Shown piece by piece: positions 1-7,102 of a stretch of DNA of 64,000 nt. The notes beneath the pieces were generated by a model. That model searched no databases and had not been told where the DNA came from. It saw nothing but the letters and a program-made list of their open reading frames with translations. The DNA is from Firmicutes bacterium ADurb.Bin193 (GTDB lineage Bacteria; Bacillota; Clostridia; Monoglobales; Firm-18): contig MWCQ01000009.1 in the NCBI GenBank assembly GCA_002070105.1, positions 41,514 to 105,513 of the forward strand. Reading direction: 5' to 3'. Numbering within the stretch: the first letter of the stretch is position 1; every line of letters starts with the position of its first letter. A program made the position numbers and the translations under genes.

Positions 1-1
1 T

Positions 2-1093
2 GAGCTTTTGTCCGATACCTGTGAGGTTGACATTATGCCCGCCCTCGGAACGCATGAGCCTATGACCCGCGAGGAATGCACCGCATTTTTCGGCGGGGCG
101 GTTCCCTATGAAAAGCTGATTGTTCACAACTGGCGTACGGATGTCGTGAAGATCGGCGAGGTCCCCGCGGAGTTTGTCGCAGAGGTTTCGGAGGGGCTTG
201 TCAGGGAAACGATTGATGTTGAGGTAAACAGGCTTATAGTCGATAAATCCTATGACCTTATAATTTCGATAGGTCAGGTTGTTCCCCATGAGGTTGTGGG
301 AATGGCGAATTATTCAAAGAATATCTTTGTCGGCTGCGGCGGGTGCAGTATGATAAGCAGTTCGCACATGCTCGGGGCATTTTACGGCATGGAGCGCGTA
401 ATGGGGCGTGACTTTTCGCCCGTGCGCCGCGTGTTTGACTATGCCGAGGAGCATTTCTTAAAGGATATACCCGTTATGTATGTTCTGACCGTTACGACAA
501 CGGACAACGACAGCGTTCGTATTCACGGGCTTTTTGCCGGACGGGAGCGCGCTCTTTTCGAGCAGGCGGTTGCACTGAGCAGTGAGAAAAACCTTACCTA
601 TGTCGACAAGCCTCTTAAAAAAGTTGTCGTCTATCTTGACGAGCGCGAGTTCAAAAGCACATGGCTCGGAAACAAGGCTATATACCGAACACGAATGGCG
701 ATAGCCGACGGCGGCGAGCTTGTCGTCCTGGCGCCCGGCGTCAGAAGGTTCGGCGAGGACAGCGAAAACGACATATTAATAAGAAAATACGGCTATGTCG
801 GGCGGGAGAGGGTTTTGGAGCTTGTGCGTGAAAACAAGGATCTTCAGAACAACCTTTCCGTCGCCGCACACCTTATCCACGGCTCGTCCGACGGTCGCTT
901 CAAGATAACCTATTGCACGGAAAAACTTTCAAAGGATGAGGTTTTGGGCGTGAACTTTTCATACGAGCCTCTTACGGACGCCCTGAAAAAATATGATATA
1001 AAAATTTTGAAAGACGGGTTTAACACGCTCCCAAGCGGCGAGGAGATATTTTATATAAGCAATCCCGCGCTCGGGCTTTGGGCATGCAGATAA
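2..1093 (+). CDS. LarA-family (DUF2088) nickel-dependent racemase homologue, 5'-truncated by window edge
   Basis: The reading frame is open to the first bases of the window, so the true start lies upstream and roughly the first 90 residues of a LarA-type protein are missing. The visible part begins just before the motif PALGTHEPMT, which matches the family signature ALGTHxPMT in the nucleotide/pincer-cofactor binding half. The rest has the expected length for the C-terminal part of a protein of about 430 residues. LarA racemises lactate with a nickel-pincer nucleotide, and relatives act on other 2-hydroxy acids. No larB, larC or larE is visible here, so cofactor supply must come from elsewhere. 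The gene is followed after 13 bases by a PHP phosphoesterase and then tagaturonate epimerase, which suggests a sugar-acid rather than a lactate substrate. That substrate is my inference. Confidence 0.8.
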   Translation, partial: ELLSDTCEVDIMPALGTHEPMTREECTAFFGGAVPYEKLIVHNWRTDVVKIGEVPAEFVAEVSEGLVRETIDVEVNRLIVDKSYDLIISIGQVVPHEVVGMANYSKNIFVGCGGCSMISSSHMLGAFYGMERVMGRDFSPVRRVFDYAEEHFLKDIPVMYVLTVTTTDNDSVRIHGLFAGRERALFEQAVALSSEKNLTYVDKPLKKVVVYLDEREFKSTWLGNKAIYRTRMAIADGGELVVLAPGVRRFGEDSENDILIRKYGYVGRERVLELVRENKDLQNNLSVAAHLIHGSSDGRFKITYCTEKLSKDEVLGVNFSYEPLTDALKKYDIKILKDGFNTLPSGEEIFYISNPALGLWACR

Positions 1094-1106
1094 GGAGACG
1101 AATACT

Positions 1107-1943
1107 TTGGAAAAACTTATCGATTTACACACACATTCCATTAAATCCGACGGAGCAATGACACCGACGGAGGTTGTCCGCCACGCCGCATCGAAAGGGC
1201 TTTCGGCAATTTCGCTTACCGACCACGATGTAACCGACGGCGTTTCGGAGGCGGTTTCGGCGGGCAAGACTTTCGGCATTGAGGTTGTACCGGGGATTGA
1301 GCTTTCGGTACAGTCAAAAACCGAAACACATATTCTGGGGTATTTTATAGATATAACAAACTCCGTTTTGCTTGATACCCTTGTCGAGATTAAAAAGGTA
1401 AGGTACAAAAGAAATGAGGACACCGCAAAAAAGCTCCAAGAGGCGGGCTTTGATATTACCATGGAGGATGCGCTTGCGCTTGCACCCAACGGACTTGTCG
1501 GGCGGGCGCACTTTGCAAGGGTAATGGTTTCGAAGGGCTATACCTCGTCCGTTAAGGAGGCGTTTGACCTGTACCTTTCAAACGGCCGTCCCTGCTACTC
1601 CTCCACCCAGCTTTTGACGCCCCCGCAGGCAGTAGAGCTTATCAAAACGGCGGGCGGGCAGGCGTATGTTGCTCACCTTCATTTAACCCGAATGGACGAC
1701 GGAGAGCTTTATTCGTTTTTAAGCGGGCTTAAAAATGTAGGGCTTGACGGAATTGAGGGATACTACTCCGAGTATACGCCCGAAATGCAGGAGAAATATC
1801 ACAAACTGGCGCACGATTTGGAGCTTAAAATATCGGGTGGCACCGATTTTCACGGGGCGATGAAGCCCCATATCGAGATAGGACGGGGTTTTGGCAATTT
1901 AAAAATACCATACAGCGTTCTGGAGGAAATGAAAAGGAATTAA
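1107..1943 (+). CDS. PHP-domain phosphoesterase (YciV/RNase AM-like)
   Basis: A 278-residue PHP-domain protein. The N-terminal metal motif HTH lies at residues 8-10, with Asp15, then TDHD at 38-41 and PGIE near 62. Later HLH (about 189) and GGTDFHG (about 245) complete the set of metal ligands. Members of this family hydrolyse 3',5'-nucleoside bisphosphates or short RNA 5' ends. Start is TTG at 1107, preceded by AAGGAG at about 1092-1097. It follows the larA-like gene by 13 bases and precedes the epimerase by 19, so the three are probably co-transcribed. Exact substrate cannot be told from the sequence. Confidence 0.85.
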   Translation: MEKLIDLHTHSIKSDGAMTPTEVVRHAASKGLSAISLTDHDVTDGVSEAVSAGKTFGIEVVPGIELSVQSKTETHILGYFIDITNSVLLDTLVEIKKVRYKRNEDTAKKLQEAGFDITMEDALALAPNGLVGRAHFARVMVSKGYTSSVKEAFDLYLSNGRPCYSSTQLLTPPQAVELIKTAGGQAYVAHLHLTRMDDGELYSFLSGLKNVGLDGIEGYYSEYTPEMQEKYHKLAHDLELKISGGTDFHGAMKPHIEIGRGFGNLKIPYSVLEEMKRN

Positions 1944-1962
1944 TCTATTAAGGAGAATAATT

Positions 1963-3423
1963 ATGAATTATGAACAATTTATACCTCAAATCGGTGCGGC
2001 ATCGCCGGCACAATTCGGGGTTTTTGAAAAATCCATAAACACCGTGGGCGGTGTTACCGTTTTTATGGCAAAGGACGGTGACGAAACCGTAATTATCTCA
2101 ACGGGGGATATCGGCTTTGCGGGCGAAAGTATTACCGCAAGCGGCGTCTCGTATGTTAAAGCCCCGTTAAACCACGAAAACGCCTGCGTTTTAAGAAGGC
2201 TGTTTCCGTTCACCGCGCCCGTAAGAGTTTTGGGGCATGAGCGCAGTTTCGGCGTGGGCGACAGGCTCGGAATAGCAACGCCGGGTCATATAAGGGTTTT
2301 TGAAGACTTTGACGCCTATCCCGTGCTCGCACAGCAATCCATGCGGGAGCTTACCCTGACCAACCGAACCTATGAGGATGTTGTTGACTCGGCGAGTTTT
2401 TTCGTCTACCGTGACGGCTTTAAAAAGGGCTTCGGCGCCGACGGCGACCATCTTAAAACGGCGAAAGATGTCGAATATGCCCTTTCGCTCGGCTTTACAA
2501 TGATAACCCTTGACTGTTCGGACCACATAAAAAACGGCGTTACAGACGAAATGTGCGCCGATTTTGTAATCCCCTCCGAATTTTCACAAAGATATCTCGG
2601 AAAAACCTTCGATATCGGCGAGGGCGTAACTCTTACCTTCAATGAGACCGAGCTTAAAAAAATACTTATGATATACGGCGGTGCGATAGATTTCGCCCAT
2701 GAGATATACAGCGCCTTTTTCGCCTCGGGCAAATATGATGCCGATTTTGAGATTTCGATAGACGAAACCGCAACCCCCACAACCCCGCTTCAGCACTTTT
2801 TTGTTGCGTCCGAGCTTACGCGCTGCGGCGTAAAATGCGCGACTGTCGCACCCCGCTTTTGCGGTGAATTCCAAAAGGGCGTGGATTATATCGGCGACCT
2901 TAAACAGTTTGAGGAGGAGATGGCGGTTCACAGCACAATCGCGCGCCATTTCGGCTATAAATTAAGCATACATTCGGGCTCGGACAAGTTTTCAACCTTC
3001 CCGATTATCGGCGAAAAAAACCGCGGGGTATTCCATGTTAAAACTGCGGGGACAAACTGGCTTGAGGCCATGCGGGTTGTCGCTGTCGCGGACCCATCGC
3101 TATACAGACAAATTCACAAATACGCGCTTACTGCCTTTGCGGAGGCATCAACATATTACCATGTAACTACCGACCTTAATAAAATACCCGACATTGATAA
3201 AATGTCGGACAGCGAGCTTCCCGAGCTTTTTACCCAAAATGACCCGCGACAGCTTATTCATATAACCTATGGGCTTATTCTGAACAAAAAAACTCCTGAT
3301 GGTAAGTTTGAATTTAAGGACAGGCTTTATAAGCTGTGGCGTGAAAAGGAAGATTTGTATTCCGATGCCCTATACAGCCATATAGGAAGGCATTTGACCG
3401 AACTCGGAGTAGCACGGGTATAA
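1963..3423 (+). CDS. uxaE: Tagaturonate epimerase family protein
   Basis: A 486-residue protein that I recognise as UxaE, which interconverts D-tagaturonate and D-fructuronate and so links galacturonate breakdown to the glucuronate branch. Diagnostic stretches are FGADGDH at 157-163 and LDCSDHI at 183-189, which carry acidic and histidine residues expected for a metal-dependent TIM-barrel epimerase. ATG start follows AAGGAG at 1950-1955. It ends the first operon and is followed by a hairpin terminator. The pathway role (pectin or uronate use) is from family knowledge. No other uronate genes are in the window. Confidence 0.85.
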   Translation: MNYEQFIPQIGAASPAQFGVFEKSINTVGGVTVFMAKDGDETVIISTGDIGFAGESITASGVSYVKAPLNHENACVLRRLFPFTAPVRVLGHERSFGVGDRLGIATPGHIRVFEDFDAYPVLAQQSMRELTLTNRTYEDVVDSASFFVYRDGFKKGFGADGDHLKTAKDVEYALSLGFTMITLDCSDHIKNGVTDEMCADFVIPSEFSQRYLGKTFDIGEGVTLTFNETELKKILMIYGGAIDFAHEIYSAFFASGKYDADFEISIDETATPTTPLQHFFVASELTRCGVKCATVAPRFCGEFQKGVDYIGDLKQFEEEMAVHSTIARHFGYKLSIHSGSDKFSTFPIIGEKNRGVFHVKTAGTNWLEAMRVVAVADPSLYRQIHKYALTAFAEASTYYHVTTDLNKIPDIDKMSDSELPELFTQNDPRQLIHITYGLILNKKTPDGKFEFKDRLYKLWREKEDLYSDALYSHIGRHLTELGVARV

Positions 3424-3433
3424 TAATTCATTT

Positions 3434-3461
3434 AAAAGCGGGTGCATAAGCGCCCGCTTTT
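3434..3461. terminator. Bidirectional terminator between uxaE and htpG
   Basis: Nine-base arms (3434-3442 and 3453-3461) of AAAAGCGGG type enclose a 10-base loop. A-tract on one side and T-tract on the other let it serve both convergent genes. Confidence 0.8.
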
Positions 3462-3471
3462 CATTATGTTT

Positions 3472-5208
3472 TCATATAGCCAAATTTTCAAGAAGGCTTG
3501 CGGTTCTTTCGATAAAGTCCGTCATCTCCTCCCCCGACAGAGAAGAATTGCTTATCCTCGCAAGATCGTAAACCTGACGGCAAATAATATCGCGCTTGTC
3601 CTCCGGAAGCGCCGAAAGCCCTTTTATCACTTTGCTTTCGGAGTTCAAAACCAGCGTGTGGCCTTCGGGAAGTTTTGAAGAAGAAAACATTCTCGATATA
3701 TCGCTCATCCTTCTTATATGCTCCTCCTGCACAATAAGCGCGGGCAGAGGTGTTTTAAGCGGCGAGGTTGTAATCTTCAAGTCATCCTTACCCAAAGCCT
3801 TTTTGAATATCCCGATAAGCTCCTCATCATCGGAGGTTTGCTCCGGGACGGTGTCTATCCGTGTAAACTTCCACTGCTCCTTCATCTCAAGGAAGCTAAT
3901 AAAGTGGATATCGATTAGATGCGGGAAAATGAGGGCGGTTTTACCCTCCTCCTTAATCATTTTTATATACTGCGCCTGCTGTGTTTCGCTTGTGGCATAG
4001 AGTATCTGTTTTTCGTTTTTCCCCGCAAATTCGACAAGGCTTACATATTCTCCGTCGGTTGTTTTTGCCTGCATTATGCCTTTCAGCTTTTCGTAAAACT
4101 TTTCGTCGCTGAGGCACCCGTATTCGATAAACGGCGCAATGTCCGCCCAGTATCCGTCAAAGCTCTCCTTATCGGACTTGTGCATGGACAAAAGCCTGTC
4201 TGCAACCTTTTTGGTTATATGCGCCGCTATCTTCGCAACAATCTCGTCGTTTTGCAGAGCGCTCCTCGATACATTCAACGGAATGTCGGGACAGTCCAAA
4301 ACGCCCTTTAACAGCATAAGAAATTCGGGTATAATCTCCTTTATGTTGTCGGCAACATATACCTGATTGTTATAAAGCTTTATTTTGCCCTGCGCCGATT
4401 CAAAATCATGGGTGAGCTTGGGAAAATACAGTATCCCCTTTAGGTTAAACGGATATTCCACATTAAGATGTATCCAAAACAGAGGGTCGTTAAAATCGCT
4501 GAAAACCCTGTGGTAAAACTCTTTATACTCATCGTCGGCGCAATCCGAGGGGGATTTTGCCCACAGCGGGGATATATCGTTAACGCATTTTTCTTCATCA
4601 TTTAAATAAATCTCATACGGAAGGAACCCGCAGTATTTCAAAAGAATTGAGCGAAGTTTCTCCTTTAACAAAAAGTCGCTTTCAGCCTCTGAAATGTGAA
4701 GCGTTATTTTGGTTCCCCTGTCAGTCTTATTGCTTTCCTTCATTGTATATTCCGTTCCGCCGTCGCACCTCCAAAGCACCGCGGGCTCGCCGGTATAAGA
4801 CTTTGTTTCAAGCTCGACGGAGTCGGCTACCATAAATGCGGAATAAAAGCCAAGCCCGAAATGGCCTATGATACGGCTTTGCTCGTCCTGGTCTTTATAC
4901 TTCTCCAAAAATTCCTCCGCACTCGAAAACGCAATTTGGTTTATATATTTTTTTACCTCTTCTTCAGTCATTCCGATACCGTTGTCCGTTATCGTTATCG
5001 TCTTTGCCTCCCTGTCGCATACTATGTCGATGCGGGGCGTCTCGGAAAACTCAGCCTCGCCCGCCGCGGAAAGCTTTTTAAGCTTTGAAATAGCGTCACA
5101 GCCGTTCACAACAAGTTCCCTCAAAAAAATGTCCTTGTCGGAATAAAGCCACTTTTTAATAATGGGAAAGATGTTTTTTGTGTTGACTTTAATGCTTCCT
5201 CTGCTCAC
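3472..5208 (-). CDS. htpG: Hsp90-family chaperone HtpG
   Basis: ATP-dependent cytoplasmic chaperone of 578 residues, somewhat shorter than the usual 610-640. The GHKL ATPase is at the N-terminus: Asn35 and Asp38 in the segment ELVVNGCDA, DNGIGM at 75-80 and the lid motif GHFGLGFYSAF at 115-125. The middle-domain arginine motif VSRSALQND is also present. The ELVVNGCDA segment differs from the commoner ELISNASDA, so this belongs to a divergent branch, but all catalytic residues are kept. It stands alone, convergent with uxaE and divergent from sodC. Confidence 0.93.
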   Translation of the reverse strand: MSRGSIKVNTKNIFPIIKKWLYSDKDIFLRELVVNGCDAISKLKKLSAAGEAEFSETPRIDIVCDREAKTITITDNGIGMTEEEVKKYINQIAFSSAEEFLEKYKDQDEQSRIIGHFGLGFYSAFMVADSVELETKSYTGEPAVLWRCDGGTEYTMKESNKTDRGTKITLHISEAESDFLLKEKLRSILLKYCGFLPYEIYLNDEEKCVNDISPLWAKSPSDCADDEYKEFYHRVFSDFNDPLFWIHLNVEYPFNLKGILYFPKLTHDFESAQGKIKLYNNQVYVADNIKEIIPEFLMLLKGVLDCPDIPLNVSRSALQNDEIVAKIAAHITKKVADRLLSMHKSDKESFDGYWADIAPFIEYGCLSDEKFYEKLKGIMQAKTTDGEYVSLVEFAGKNEKQILYATSETQQAQYIKMIKEEGKTALIFPHLIDIHFISFLEMKEQWKFTRIDTVPEQTSDDEELIGIFKKALGKDDLKITTSPLKTPLPALIVQEEHIRRMSDISRMFSSSKLPEGHTLVLNSESKVIKGLSALPEDKRDIICRQVYDLARISNSSLSGEEMTDFIERTASLLENLAI

Positions 5209-5329
5209 TTTTAATACCTCCGCATTCAGACAATTGTCCGAGTATTATGATAAATCATTTTAGCAAATTCACATTTTTCTGTCAAGGCGAATATAATTCA
5301 AAGAAACGATTTTTTATGAGGTGATTTTT

Positions 5330-5761
5330 ATGATCAGAAACAGAATTATCGCATTTATTTCGGGAGGGAAAAGCTATCCGGATTTAAAGGGGACGGTAAC
5401 ATTTCGGCCGATGATGAACGGAACATTGGTCAGCGCAAGCATTTCGGGACTTCCCGGCAGCAACGGCTTTCACGGCTTTCATCTTCACGAAGGCGGAGAG
5501 TGTGACTTTGAACATAATTTCGAAAGCGCAAAGGGGCACTATAACCCCGAAAATAAAAAACATCCCTACCATGCGGGAGATTTTCCTCCGCTTCTTTCGG
5601 CAGGCGGGTCGGCTTTTTCGGAGTTTTACACAGACCGCATTACGCCTAACGATGCGGTGGGGAAAACGGTTATTATTCACTCCGCGCCCGACGATTTTCG
5701 CACGGACCCCTCGGGAAATTCGGGCAACAGAATCGCATGCGGGGTTGTTAGGAAAATATAA
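5330..5761 (+). CDS. sodC: Cu/Zn superoxide dismutase, no signal peptide
   Basis: A 143-residue Cu/Zn superoxide dismutase that converts superoxide to oxygen and hydrogen peroxide. Numbering from the ATG at 5330, copper ligands are His51, His53 and His117, bridging His70 lies in GHYNP, and zinc ligands are His78, His81 and Asp84. Disulfide cysteines 58 and 137 and the substrate-guiding Arg134 (GNRIACG) are present. I prefer ATG 5330 because the GTG at 5321 is part of its ribosome site GAGGTG. The protein starts directly in the first beta strand with no signal peptide or lipobox, so it would be cytoplasmic, unlike most bacterial SodC enzymes. Confidence 0.9.
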   Translation: MIRNRIIAFISGGKSYPDLKGTVTFRPMMNGTLVSASISGLPGSNGFHGFHLHEGGECDFEHNFESAKGHYNPENKKHPYHAGDFPPLLSAGGSAFSEFYTDRITPNDAVGKTVIIHSAPDDFRTDPSGNSGNRIACGVVRKI

Positions 5762-5839
5762 TTTATACTGACTTAAAAAGTGTTTTTTTACGGCGAAACC
5801 ATATACGGACAGGCTTTTTGTATGAACACTAAATTATAA

Positions 5840-6145
5840 TCAGACCTTCCATAAATATTTTTCAAGGTCCACACAGTAAGATTCATCCACCGCAACACCC
5901 TCACCTTCGAGAAGCGTTTTTTGAACCTCAATCCCTCCGAAGGCAAAGCCTCCGCTTAAATAGCCCTTGCGGTTTACCACTCTGTGACACGGGATTATTC
6001 CGGGGCGGGGGTTTACATGAAGCGCCCACCCGACTACCCTTGCACTCCTCGGCGAGCCGCATTTCGAAGCAATCTGACCGTATGTTGCAACTTTTCCCAA
6101 CGGGATTTGCATTACAGTTTCATATACCCTTTCAAAAAAATCCAC
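5840..6145 (-). CDS. MGMT-family O6-alkylguanine DNA alkyltransferase (short form)
   Basis: A one-domain protein of 101 residues from GTG 6145, or 108 from TTG 6166. It has the DNA-binding helix with its arginine finger (segment SARVVGWA) and the active motif PCHRVV. The alkyl-acceptor cysteine is present, whereas alkyltransferase-like (ATL) proteins of similar size carry Trp there. It therefore probably removes O6-alkyl groups from guanine by self-alkylation. The N-terminal domain of full Ogt/Ada enzymes is missing. Convergent with sodC. Confidence 0.88.
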   Translation of the reverse strand: MDFFERVYETVMQIPLGKVATYGQIASKCGSPRSARVVGWALHVNPRPGIIPCHRVVNRKGYLSGGFAFGGIEVQKTLLEGEGVAVDESYCVDLEKYLWKV

Positions 6146-6298
6146 AGAAGCCCCACTCCCTCGCAATTAAGACGATAAATAGAAATCTTTTATTATTATA
6201 AGGCTTTTTTAATACTCTGTCAACGAAACACATTGATACGGCAATTTCGCACAATTTAGTGTTTAGGCGTGCAGCGCAATTTCCGATAAATTAAAAAA

Positions 6299-6318
6299 GC
6301 TTTTCGCTTGCGAAAAGC
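6299..6318 (-). terminator. Minus-strand terminator-like hairpin
   Basis: Arms GCTTTTCGC and GCGAAAAGC, followed on the minus strand by a run of T. It lies between the DUF6514 gene and the MGMT gene, so it backs up the terminator at 6396-6424. Confidence 0.6.
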
Positions 6319-6395
6319 AACCATAATTCTTCATTTTTCATTTTTATTTCTTATTTCGAAAAGCCTGTTTAAGAAAAGAATAATAAATAAAAAAC

Positions 6396-6424
6396 AATGA
6401 CTGGTCTTATTAAAACCAGTCATT
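6396..6424. terminator. Bidirectional terminator downstream of the DUF6514 gene
   Basis: Perfect 10-base arms AATGACTGGT / ACCAGTCATT with a 9-base loop. T-rich runs follow on both strands. On the minus strand it sits just after the stop of the DUF6514 gene. Confidence 0.8.
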
Positions 6425-6429
6425 ATTTT

Positions 6430-6774
6430 TTATGCAGTTGACGAAACCTCATTACAATTATTAAACCTTCCTTTTTTATCGACTATGTCATCAATTATTT
6501 CTTCTAATGTCAAGGGTGTTACGGAATTATCACTAAGTAATCTGGCGATATTGTAAATCATTTTTTCGGACACGCAGATCTCATTCATCGTCTTTATTTC
6601 AGTATATTTGATGCCCTCTCTCCTCTGTGTTTTTACAATTTCTATACCATATGTGGAAATATTTATACTTTCATTTTGAGTTTGATTCTCAATAATATAA
6701 TACTCAAGCTCAAAAGGCTCTTCCACTCCGTCCGCCACAGACACCGACATAGTTGAAAACAAAAACTTATTCAT
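6430..6774 (-). CDS. DUF6514 family protein
   Basis: A 114-residue protein of unknown function that I recognise as the small clostridial DUF6514 family. The start is the ATG at 6774, with a perfect GGAGGTGAT ribosome site just upstream; an upstream in-frame codon at 6828 lacks one. The sequence is a soluble alpha/beta protein with no signal, membrane segment or cysteine cluster (a single Cys near the centre and one near the C-terminus). It is a single gene between terminators and a 328-base noncoding stretch, so the context says little. Confidence 0.7.
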   Translation of the reverse strand: MNKFLFSTMSVSVADGVEEPFELEYYIIENQTQNESINISTYGIEIVKTQRREGIKYTEIKTMNEICVSEKMIYNIARLLSDNSVTPLTLEEIIDDIVDKKGRFNNCNEVSSTA

Positions 6775-7102
6775 TTTAATCACCTCCGTTTCAAAAAATA
6801 TTTGTTTAGCGGAAAATATAATCCGCATGCACTTACACTTACATCAAAAGCCAATGGCCCCGAAAACCACTTCTATCCCCGGACATTTTATTTGAATTTT
6901 TATGTACTTTTTTATGATAATTTTTAATGTTTATGCATCACAATTTTTTTGTTTTTTAGGTGACTGCAATAATTATACAATATACAAATACTATATTCTA
7001 CTGCTTTCCATCGCAAATTAACTAATATTTCGACATTATTCAACATAAAACAACATGTTTTTGTATATATTTGTCGAATTATAATATTTATTTTTTGTAT
7101 TT
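6775..7102. other. AT-rich intergenic region, no gene seen
   Basis: About 330 bases between the DUF6514 start and the ATPase stop. I see no open frame with a ribosome site and no strong hairpin. It probably holds the promoter of the DUF6514 gene and trailing sequence of the ATPase gene. Confidence 0.5.

Noticed and set aside
3472..5208. HtpG as a truncated pseudogene
   Set aside because: It is shorter than usual, but the frame is intact and all ATPase and middle-domain motifs are present.
5840..6166. Alkyltransferase-like (ATL) protein without activity
   Set aside because: The PCHR active-site cysteine is present, whereas ATL proteins have Trp in that place.
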